Source: Flavobacteriaceae bacterium S0862 (lineage in GTDB: Bacteria; Bacteroidota; Bacteroidia; Flavobacteriales; Flavobacteriaceae). Taken from it: a stretch of DNA of 64,000 nt. The DNA lies in assembly GCA_023015825.1 (NCBI GenBank), contig JALKAW010000008.1, positions 124,001-188,000 of the forward strand, written 5' to 3'. The translations under genes and the position numbers were made by a program. Within the stretch, counting starts at the first letter, position 1; each line of letters opens with the position of its first letter. The notes beneath the pieces were generated by a model, which was not told the DNA's origin, searched no databases, and was given only the letters and a program-made list of their open reading frames with translations. Below are positions 54,768-62,303 of the stretch, piece after piece.

Positions 54768-55549
54768 CTAGTAAATTTCTAATTCTTTTTCTATTTGCTT
54801 TATCAATTTTAAAACATCATTTTTAACTCCTTTATGCGTTTCTCCAAGAATTGTTGCCCACGTCTCTATATCTTTGATGATGCCATGTAATTCTAAATCA
54901 TTTTTCAGCAAGTCATAGTTCATAATATTTCTAAAAAACCAAATTCTATTAAGGTCTTAACACTCCCTTTTATTATTATTTCTTTTGGTAGCCTATCCTT
55001 TGATAAAGTTCTTGTTCCATAATAAGGCGAAACTTTAGTTTCTAAAGTATTATTATAACCAATTCTTTCCTTCTCATAGGTTTTTAAATATTGGTATCTG
55101 TCTTCGTATAAATCAGTTATTTTCTTCCTAATAGTTTCATTTTGGATAATATCTAATCCTTTAGATTCTAATAATTTATAACCGTTTGATTTATTGCTAA
55201 AATGTGGATATGATTTTAAGTAGTAGAAAAAATAACCAATAGAATCGTTGTAAGCGCTGTCATTCTCTAGTATTTCTAGAATAGATTTGGCTGAAATGCT
55301 CTTGTTTTGAAGATTAGCAATATTGCTTTCAAAATCCTCTAAATCAAATATTAAATTATCTCTAATCTCTTTAAGGATTACCTTTTCACTTTCTCTTTCT
55401 TTATTATATTCGTTCCAATTGTTTATTTGTAGAGCGATAAGTATTCCAATAACTACAAGAATAATTTCTCCAATGGCATAGATTAGGTACTTACTGAATT
55501 TATTTTCGGCAAGCATGTTTTGTCTAATTTTTCTAAAGAGTTTTATCAT
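54768..55549 (-). pseudogene. DUF6090 family gene, copy 3, split by a frameshift at a homopolymer
   Basis: The first part (54920-55549, 209 residues) has the family N-terminal block but ends early in a run of six T's (minus strand, 54938-54933) with EFGFLEIL. A second frame starting at 54923 (ATGA overlap) encodes 51 residues, DLELHGIIKDIETWATILG... ending KQIEKELEIY, which looks like the missing family C-terminus. Adding one T to the run fuses the two into a protein of about 260 residues, matching copy 2 (262). It may be a decaying gene, a phase-variable gene or a sequencing error. Confidence 0.75.
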
Positions 55550-55568
55550 AATTTATTTAAAGCAATAT

Positions 55569-56759
55569 CTAGTTACTAACCTCATTGGCCTTTAAAACTC
55601 TTAAGAAATTGCTTCCCAGGATTTTTACAATATCTTCTTCGCTATAGCCTTTTTCTACTAATGCTTTAGTAATTAATGGATAGGTAGTAACATCGTCTAA
55701 TTGCTGTGGTGTTAGATTGATGCCATCAAAATCAGAACCTAAACCTACATAATCGATACCTACCAGATTAACAATGTAATCTATATGATCCATGAGCATG
55801 GATAATGGAGGTCTCATGACTGCCGTCTCACTGCTATATTTATTGTATAGATAATCTAGAGTATACCATTCATCCATTCCACTTTTTATTAGAGAATCAC
55901 TTTCTGCTGAGTGTTTTTCAAGAAAGGCAGCTTCTTTTCTATCAAAACTACTGTCAATAAATCCTGGATGAAAATTCACCATAATCACACCTTCGTTTTT
56001 AGCTATTGCCTTAATTTGCTCATCTTTTAAATTCCTACGACTTGCTACGAGGCTATACACCGAACTGTGAGATGCGATGATTGGTTTGGTGGTGATTTCA
56101 ATAACATCCTTAAAGGTCTGTTCACCAACATGACTTATATCTACCATCATGCCCAGTTCATTCATGCGTTTTACTACCTGTTTTCCAAAATCGGTTAGTC
56201 CTTTTTGTTCTAAGTTCGGATTGGTTGTTTCATCGGCTGCACTTGTAGCCCAGGATGGCGCAACGTTATGAGTTAAAGTTAAATACCTAGCACCACGATT
56301 GTAGAGTGCTTCTAATTTAGCAAGATCATCTTCAATCATGTGTCCACCTTCTACACCAAACATGGCAGCGATTTTATTGTCATTCACTGTCACCATCATT
56401 TCTTTATAGTTTGCCACTTTAGCAATCTTATCTGGATTTCGTGATACAACAGCATCTAAACTATCCATTTCTCTGTTAGCATAGTCATATGCATTTTCGG
56501 CACCACCATCACAATACACTGAAAATATTTGAACATCCAAACCTCCCTTTTTCCAACGAGCTAGGTCGCTATGTGTTTTTCCAGTGAGATCTTGATCGAA
56601 AATAACCCCATTGTCTGCAGCTTTCATCAAGATGTCATTATGAGTGTCTACTACAATCGCCTCGAAGTGAATGTCTTCGTAGCTTTTATTTTCAGCTTCC
56701 TTTTCTGGTGCAGGTTTACAGGATATAATAACAATACATAATAGAATTAGTTTTTTCAT
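55569..56759 (-). CDS. M19 family membrane dipeptidase lipoprotein
   Basis: 396 residues. Lipoprotein signal with lipobox VIISC (Cys14), so membrane-anchored in the periplasm. Zinc ligands are visible as VVDTHNDIL near residue 36, the bridging EGGH near 137, and later His residues in VDISHVG and IASHSSVYS. It cleaves dipeptides, including ones with a D-residue at the second position. It is followed by the frameshifted DUF6090 gene after 19 bases and preceded by the PLP enzyme by 30 bases. Confidence 0.92.
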   Translation of the reverse strand: MKKLILLCIVIISCKPAPEKEAENKSYEDIHFEAIVVDTHNDILMKAADNGVIFDQDLTGKTHSDLARWKKGGLDVQIFSVYCDGGAENAYDYANREMDSLDAVVSRNPDKIAKVANYKEMMVTVNDNKIAAMFGVEGGHMIEDDLAKLEALYNRGARYLTLTHNVAPSWATSAADETTNPNLEQKGLTDFGKQVVKRMNELGMMVDISHVGEQTFKDVIEITTKPIIASHSSVYSLVASRRNLKDEQIKAIAKNEGVIMVNFHPGFIDSSFDRKEAAFLEKHSAESDSLIKSGMDEWYTLDYLYNKYSSETAVMRPPLSMLMDHIDYIVNLVGIDYVGLGSDFDGINLTPQQLDDVTTYPLITKALVEKGYSEEDIVKILGSNFLRVLKANEVSN

Positions 56760-56789
56760 ATTCTTGAGTTAGTGTTTTTTAAATGAGGA

Positions 56790-58058
56790 TTATCCAGCAA
56801 TCGTTTCTAAAGCATCTACTAGGTAATCAATATCTTTTTTGGTTATAAATATGGCAAACGAAATACGTACGCCATTCAAACCATAGGTGCTCATTGGTCG
56901 TGTGTCGATACCATAATCGTCAGTGAGTTTGTTTTTTACATCTCTCACATTTTTACCAATAACTTCCAGTGTTTGAATCGCACAAGATAGATCATCATGA
57001 GCAGGCGTTTTTAGTTTAAATTTTGGATTGTCTTTTACTTTATTTCTAAAGTAATGTTTCAACTCATAAGAACGCTTCGATACTTTTTCTTTTCCAATAC
57101 TATTTATAAAATCGACTGCACTTCCAAAGCCTAATAATTCTGGTAAGTTTCTAGTGTTGTAGTTCTCTAAGCGCCTAATGCTTTTATCGGTATGTCCATT
57201 CGCAACTATTAAAGGTTTTAAATGATGTTGACTTTCTTTTTTAGCATAAAACATGGCAATACCTTTTGGTGCAAATAGCCATTTATGAGCACTTACTGTA
57301 TAAAAATCGCAACCTAAATTTTTTAAATTTATATCAAACATACCTGCGGCTTGAGCACCATCAACTGCGACTAGAATTCCTTTTTTATGAGCCATTTCCG
57401 ATACTTCTTTTACAGGAAGCACCATACCATTTGTATTAACACTATGGCACATAGAAATTATTTTTGTTCGAGGTGTAATAGCATCTTCATACACTTTCAC
57501 AATATCTTCAACAGTTTCTGGAAGTATTGGAATTACTGGACGCACTAATTTTACACCTCTCTCTTCTTGCCAAACGGTAAAAGGAATCACACTACTTTTG
57601 TGTTCGTGATCTATTAAAATGATTTCATCGCCTTCTTTTAAATTGAAACTTCTAGCGATGAGGTTCATCCCTTCAGTGGTGTTGTGTGTTAAGGCAATTT
57701 CTTCGTTAGATACTGAGAATAAGTCAGCTACTTTTTGTCTTACTTCTTCTTTCTCATTGTACCATCCTCCCCACATATATTTTGAAGGAAAGGCATCTAA
57801 AGTCGCTCTAAATTCATTGGTTGCTTTTTGAACTGCTATAGGACATGATCCTAAAGACCCATTATTAAAATATCGCAAATTTGGTGCAAACTTAAACTGT
57901 GCTTTTATATTCTCCCAAAAAGCTTCGCTATTATCAGTTTTGTCTAAAAGTTCTATAGGGAGATCTATATCACTTGGTTTATAAGAAGATAATAAAACGG
58001 TTCCTGCAACGCCTGTAAAAAGTTGTTTTACGAAGTTTCTGCGATATAAATTTTTCAT
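56790..58058 (-). CDS. aminotransferase class V-fold PLP enzyme with twin-arginine signal
   Basis: 422 residues. The N-terminus YRRNFVKQLFTGVAGTVLL carries a twin-arginine motif (RRNFVK) and a hydrophobic stretch, so the folded PLP enzyme is probably exported by Tat. The catalytic lysine is in SAHKWLFAPKG near residue 257; the upstream VAVDGAQAAG supplies the Asp that contacts the pyridine. The branch includes isopenicillin N epimerase-like and cysteine desulfurase-like enzymes. Substrate unknown. Neighbours are a dipeptidase and a beta-lactamase-fold hydrolase. Confidence 0.88.
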   Translation of the reverse strand: MKNLYRRNFVKQLFTGVAGTVLLSSYKPSDIDLPIELLDKTDNSEAFWENIKAQFKFAPNLRYFNNGSLGSCPIAVQKATNEFRATLDAFPSKYMWGGWYNEKEEVRQKVADLFSVSNEEIALTHNTTEGMNLIARSFNLKEGDEIILIDHEHKSSVIPFTVWQEERGVKLVRPVIPILPETVEDIVKVYEDAITPRTKIISMCHSVNTNGMVLPVKEVSEMAHKKGILVAVDGAQAAGMFDINLKNLGCDFYTVSAHKWLFAPKGIAMFYAKKESQHHLKPLIVANGHTDKSIRRLENYNTRNLPELLGFGSAVDFINSIGKEKVSKRSYELKHYFRNKVKDNPKFKLKTPAHDDLSCAIQTLEVIGKNVRDVKNKLTDDYGIDTRPMSTYGLNGVRISFAIFITKKDIDYLVDALETIAG

Positions 58059-58067
58059 AATGTTATT

Positions 58068-59609
58068 TTAGTTGGATGCTATTTTCTTCGGTTTCAATTC
58101 TTCAAAAAAGAAGTCGTCGTTTGGTACATCAAAATCAAATCCAGTCACTTTTAAATTGTTATCTGTATTTATTTTAATGGTACCAAAGCTAAACCAAGCA
58201 TGAGGATGGTCCCAGTTGATTTTCCATACATCATGATTCCAATGCGTTAAAGTTGCAGATAGTAATGGTGAATGTGAGAACTGTAGCTTCAACGCACTAT
58301 CTTTTTCTACAATACTTATTTTACCATACATATCAGAGTTGTAATCGCCAACAAAATCTTTAGGTTGGGTTATTGGTTTAGTGTTTAAAACTCTAGCTTT
58401 TATTCTATCTGAAATGCGTGTATCGTTTTTTACATTTTTGTTGGTATTGTTTAAATAATCTGTTGACCAATCTTTATTGTTTTCAACGCCTAAAAATTTA
58501 TCTAAGGCATAATATGTTGCAGCCATAATTGGGCTTTTTGGCCCATTAGTTAATACAACAACGCCTAAATTTTCATCTGGAATAAGTGTCACAGCTGTAA
58601 TCATTCCATCGTAACCTCCAGTATGACCAACTCTCATACGGCCATTATAATCGCTTAATCCCCAACCTAAACCATACGAATTGAAATGCCTATTAAAATC
58701 ATTTTTAGTGGTGTGGTCCACATAATGATTATTATGAGGTGTCCAAACCAAATTTCTTGTGGTTTTAGACAACAACGTGTCATTTTCGTGAATACCATGA
58801 TTTAGATTGAAAATCATCCATTTTGAAATGTCTGACACACTTGAAATCAAACCACCAGTAGCTGCAACGTTATCCCATTTTGCCCAAGGAATTGGATAGT
58901 TTTTCTCATCTTTTCTGGCGTGTGGTGTTGCATAATTCCCTTTCTTTTCTAAATCATAAACAGTTGAAATTGTACGATCCATACCTAAAGGATTCAGAAT
59001 ACGTTCTTGTACATTATCTGCCCAACTTTTACCTGTAACTTTCTCAATAATTTCGCCAGCAGTAATAAACATCAAATTTGAATAACCATATCCTGCCCTA
59101 AAGTCGTAGGCTTGAGGAACGTGTTTTATGCGTTTGATGATATCTTCGGCTGGAAGATCTGATTTATACCAAATATTATCACCACTAAATGTACCTAAGC
59201 CAACACGATGGCTTAGAAGATCTCTAATGGTTACATTATTGCTCACCCAAGTATCATAGACCTCAAAATAGGGCAAATGTTTTTTTACTTTATCATTCCA
59301 ATTAAGCTTTCCTTCTTGAACTAACATACCAATTATTGCTGAGGTAAACGCTTTGGAATTAGATGCAATGGCATATAATGTATGCTCGTTAGGTTTTTGG
59401 TTTGTACCAACTTCCATAGTGCCATAATTTCCTGTGAAAATGAGTTTTCCATCTTTTACAATACCAATGGTAGCACTTGGGATGTCCCAGTCTTTAACCA
59501 TTTTTTCGTAATAATTGTCAAGTGCTTTTAAATCGACGTTTGTTTGTTGTGCTTTAATTTTAGAAGTAAATAGAATACAAATTGCAATAAGGGAAAGAAT
59601 ACGTTTCAT
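58068..59609 (-). CDS. serine hydrolase of the class C beta-lactamase fold
   Basis: 513 residues. Signal peptide (about 1-20), then SxxK as SNSK near residue 83, YxN as YSN near 175 and HTG as GHTGG near 328: the three motifs of class C beta-lactamases, D,D-peptidases and related esterases. A C-terminal DUF3471-like lipocalin-type domain (about 400-505) follows. Likely periplasmic. It lies 9 bases upstream of the PLP enzyme. Substrate could be a D-amino-acid peptide or an ester. Confidence 0.9.
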   Translation of the reverse strand: MKRILSLIAICILFTSKIKAQQTNVDLKALDNYYEKMVKDWDIPSATIGIVKDGKLIFTGNYGTMEVGTNQKPNEHTLYAIASNSKAFTSAIIGMLVQEGKLNWNDKVKKHLPYFEVYDTWVSNNVTIRDLLSHRVGLGTFSGDNIWYKSDLPAEDIIKRIKHVPQAYDFRAGYGYSNLMFITAGEIIEKVTGKSWADNVQERILNPLGMDRTISTVYDLEKKGNYATPHARKDEKNYPIPWAKWDNVAATGGLISSVSDISKWMIFNLNHGIHENDTLLSKTTRNLVWTPHNNHYVDHTTKNDFNRHFNSYGLGWGLSDYNGRMRVGHTGGYDGMITAVTLIPDENLGVVVLTNGPKSPIMAATYYALDKFLGVENNKDWSTDYLNNTNKNVKNDTRISDRIKARVLNTKPITQPKDFVGDYNSDMYGKISIVEKDSALKLQFSHSPLLSATLTHWNHDVWKINWDHPHAWFSFGTIKINTDNNLKVTGFDFDVPNDDFFFEELKPKKIASN

Positions 59610-59647
59610 CAGTTGTTAGTTATTTTTAATTTATTATTTCAAGGTAA

Positions 59648-60982
59648 TTAATTATCTTCTATGGTATGACCTTCTTCACGATATAAATCGACTTTACCAT
59701 CTAATAGAACAGCAATTACAGTAACGTCTTTGTCTTGAACATGGTCTGGTAAATCAATATAAAGTAGACCTGGAACATTGCTCCAGTACTGTTTACCAAC
59801 AACTTTATGCTCTAGTTTTGTGCCATTACCAACGACCCAAATTCTGTTAACTTTATTTTTTAAGCCCTTCACTAGTAATGACCCATTAGGATTATTATCA
59901 ACATACAAATACAAGATGTTGCCTTCTTTGTTTAAAGCTGTATAGCCGTTAAAATGTCCATGAGGAATACCTGCACGAGTACCATAAATGGCTGTTTTAT
60001 GTTTGTTGGTCCAACGGCCTAAATCTTTTAGAATGGAGACTTGTTCATCTGGAATGGTGCCATCTGGTTTTGGTGCAATGTCTAAGAGTAAATTGCCACC
60101 CATGCTAATACAGTCCACTAAAATTCTAATAATTTGATTGGAGGTTTTGTAAGCAGTATCGTTAGGTTGATATCCCCAAGAATTGTTCATGGTCATACAT
60201 AATTCCCAAAACTCACTTTTTGGTTTTGCTACTGGAACACCTTGTTCAGGTGTGGCATAATCACCATAGCCTTGAAGCCTCGAATTAATAATAGTATGTG
60301 GTGTTTTACTAAGTAATAAGTTTCTAATCTCTTTGGCTTTCCATTTTTCGGCACTCTGTTCCCAATCGCCATCAAACCAATATAAATCTGGATTGTATTT
60401 AGTTAACTCTTCTAATTGTCCAAAATTGAACTTTGTAAAACGATTCCATTTAATACTATCATTTTCATAACGCTTTTTTTCTCTAGTAAAATTTGGATAA
60501 TCTTTGTGAGACCAATCTAACAATGAATAATAAAGCCCTAATTTCAAGCCTTCTTTTCTAACAGCTTCAGTAAATGGTGTTATTAGGTCACGCTTTGCTT
60601 TTGTGTTTTTAACAACATTTAAGTCACCATATTTTGTATTCCACAAAGCGACACCATCATGATGTTTTGTTGTTATTACGGTATATTTTGCACCGCTTTC
60701 CTTAATAAGTTTTGCCCAATAATTTGGATTATACTTCTTTGCGTTAAACCCTTTTAATTGCTTCATGTATTCAGTGTATGGAATATAGCCATTGTAGAAA
60801 GACCATGATTCGTCAATACCATTAACGCTGTAAATGCCCCAATGTATAAAAATACCCAATTTTGCATCTTTGAACCAGGTTAATCGCTTTTCTTTAGGAA
60901 TTTCAATATTTTGAGAAAAGCTGCTTATAGAAAAAGAAAATAGAATTAATATTATAAAGACTGTACGAAGCGTATATTTCAT
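59648..60982 (-). CDS. alpha-L-fucosidase (GH29)
   Basis: 444 residues. Signal peptide ending SFSQ near residue 24. The GH29 barrel includes FIHWGIYSV near 50, KHHDGVALW near 108 and the nucleophile Asp in YWFDGDWE near 203. It releases alpha-linked fucose from glycans, for example from algal or animal sources. No T9SS tail is present, so it is probably periplasmic. No SusC/SusD or sulfatase gene adjoins it, so this is not a standard polysaccharide utilisation locus. Confidence 0.93.
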   Translation of the reverse strand: MKYTLRTVFIILILFSFSISSFSQNIEIPKEKRLTWFKDAKLGIFIHWGIYSVNGIDESWSFYNGYIPYTEYMKQLKGFNAKKYNPNYWAKLIKESGAKYTVITTKHHDGVALWNTKYGDLNVVKNTKAKRDLITPFTEAVRKEGLKLGLYYSLLDWSHKDYPNFTREKKRYENDSIKWNRFTKFNFGQLEELTKYNPDLYWFDGDWEQSAEKWKAKEIRNLLLSKTPHTIINSRLQGYGDYATPEQGVPVAKPKSEFWELCMTMNNSWGYQPNDTAYKTSNQIIRILVDCISMGGNLLLDIAPKPDGTIPDEQVSILKDLGRWTNKHKTAIYGTRAGIPHGHFNGYTALNKEGNILYLYVDNNPNGSLLVKGLKNKVNRIWVVGNGTKLEHKVVGKQYWSNVPGLLYIDLPDHVQDKDVTVIAVLLDGKVDLYREEGHTIEDN

Positions 60983-60991
60983 TATATAAAT

Positions 60992-61564
60992 TTAAAAAGT
61001 ATATCTTAAAGATAATAAATGGATTTCACCATTCGAGTTAAAGCTTATTTTTATTGGATTATTTTGATAGGGCTTTGTAAATATATAGGTGCTGCCTATA
61101 CCAATAATAGTCCCTGATAACACATCCCAATAGTCATGCCTTTTATTTTCACCTTCAACACGACTTATACCAACAATAGTTGCTAATAGAAAAGCATACT
61201 TTCCATATTGCCACCCATAACGTCTTTGTATAAATGATGCTCCTGAAAATGCAAATGATGTATGCCCAGAAGGAAATGCATCAAATTCATTAATGTTATT
61301 AGGCCTTTGTTTATTTACTATTTTTTTTAAAGAATAAGTTAATGCCAAGTTTGTTGCAAATGAGAGAGCAAACTGTTTGGTGCCTTTCCAATCTTCTTTT
61401 AATAAGGTTGTTAAACCTGCAATTGCAGGAAGAGACACCATTAAGATATCACCTGAATCTTCAAGAAAAACTTCAAATTGATTATTTTTAATCTCTTGTT
61501 GGGCATTTATGAGAGAATTATTACATGAAAAAAAGAGTAATATTAGTAGGAATTTCTTATTCAT
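60992..61564 (-). CDS. PAP2 family phosphatase
   Basis: 190 residues. The three PAP2 motifs are intact: KKIVNKQRP near 75, PSGHTSFAFSG near 97 and SRVEGENKRHDYWD near 137, with the His of the last as nucleophile. Four or so hydrophobic segments place the active site at the periplasmic side. It would remove phosphate from a lipid or prenyl pyrophosphate. Ends 9 bases before the fucosidase gene on the same strand, so probably co-transcribed. Confidence 0.9.
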   Translation of the reverse strand: MNKKFLLILLFFSCNNSLINAQQEIKNNQFEVFLEDSGDILMVSLPAIAGLTTLLKEDWKGTKQFALSFATNLALTYSLKKIVNKQRPNNINEFDAFPSGHTSFAFSGASFIQRRYGWQYGKYAFLLATIVGISRVEGENKRHDYWDVLSGTIIGIGSTYIFTKPYQNNPIKISFNSNGEIHLLSLRYTF

Positions 61565-61592
61565 TCGAATATGATTAAATTTTTACAAAAAA

Positions 61593-62051
61593 CTATAATT
61601 TATCAGCGACTGAGATTCCTTTTTCGACAAAATTTTTAAAATCAATCATGTATTGTTTAGACTGTTTTTTAAAAGCTCCAGGCATTAAAAAGACCATGGC
61701 TTTCATCATAAAACCAGAAGGCTGAAACTCACAGTTAGATATCCATTTGGTATGTCCTTCAGGTGTTTCTTTAAAGCTGTTTTCTTGAATATTATGCATC
61801 CCTTTAGTATTGTAAGTTGCGGAAAATTCTTCGGGAAAATTATTCTTAGTAATAGTTTCAACAAGCGATAGTTCGCGTTTACCCATTTTGTAATTTAACT
61901 GCATTTTTGCACCAACTTGACCTGGTGTTCCAGAAATATGCTCACTTGATGCAAGACCCTTTTGCCAATGCTTCATATTATCTAAATTATCCATTTTTTT
62001 AATGACTTCATCTCGGGGCTTTTCAATTAGAACTTCTACAGAGTATTTCAT
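61593..62051 (-). CDS. SRPBCC (START-like) family protein
   Basis: 152 residues from the ATG at 62051; an in-frame ATG at 62075 would add a lysine-rich KKNKYKH stretch that has no counterpart in the family. The helix-grip fold is visible as YSVEVLIEKPRDEVIKKM, an N-terminal strand and helix, and a long C-terminal helix (about 125-150). These proteins bind hydrophobic ligands; the ligand is unknown. It heads the minus-strand block. Confidence 0.83.
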   Translation of the reverse strand: MKYSVEVLIEKPRDEVIKKMDNLDNMKHWQKGLASSEHISGTPGQVGAKMQLNYKMGKRELSLVETITKNNFPEEFSATYNTKGMHNIQENSFKETPEGHTKWISNCEFQPSGFMMKAMVFLMPGAFKKQSKQYMIDFKNFVEKGISVADKL

Positions 62052-62268
62052 GTGTTTATATTTGTTTTTTTTCAATGGTCATATGTAACATCCATATAAT
62101 TATTTTCTTATGTATAGAAAATTTTAGTTAGGGAAGTTTCATGATAATTTAGTGTTTATGCTTTTAAATATAGCCTACATTTTTTATAAATAAAAATATA
62201 ATGGTTAAGGTGTACTATTACAGGATGCTTATCGTTAAGTTATTACTTGTTTAATCTTTTAAATATAT

Positions 62269-62276
62269 TATTTTTG
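62269..62276 (+). promoter_or_regulatory. -7 promoter element for the parvulin gene
   Basis: TATTTTTG matches TAnnTTTG exactly, 27 bases before the ATG at 62304. Confidence 0.6.
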
Positions 62277-62303
62277 CTACAATTCAATAAAAGCCCATAT
62301 CTT

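Noticed and set aside
55569-62051. Polysaccharide utilisation locus around the fucosidase
   Set aside because: No SusC/SusD pair, sulfatase or second glycoside hydrolase is present; the neighbours are peptide-acting enzymes.
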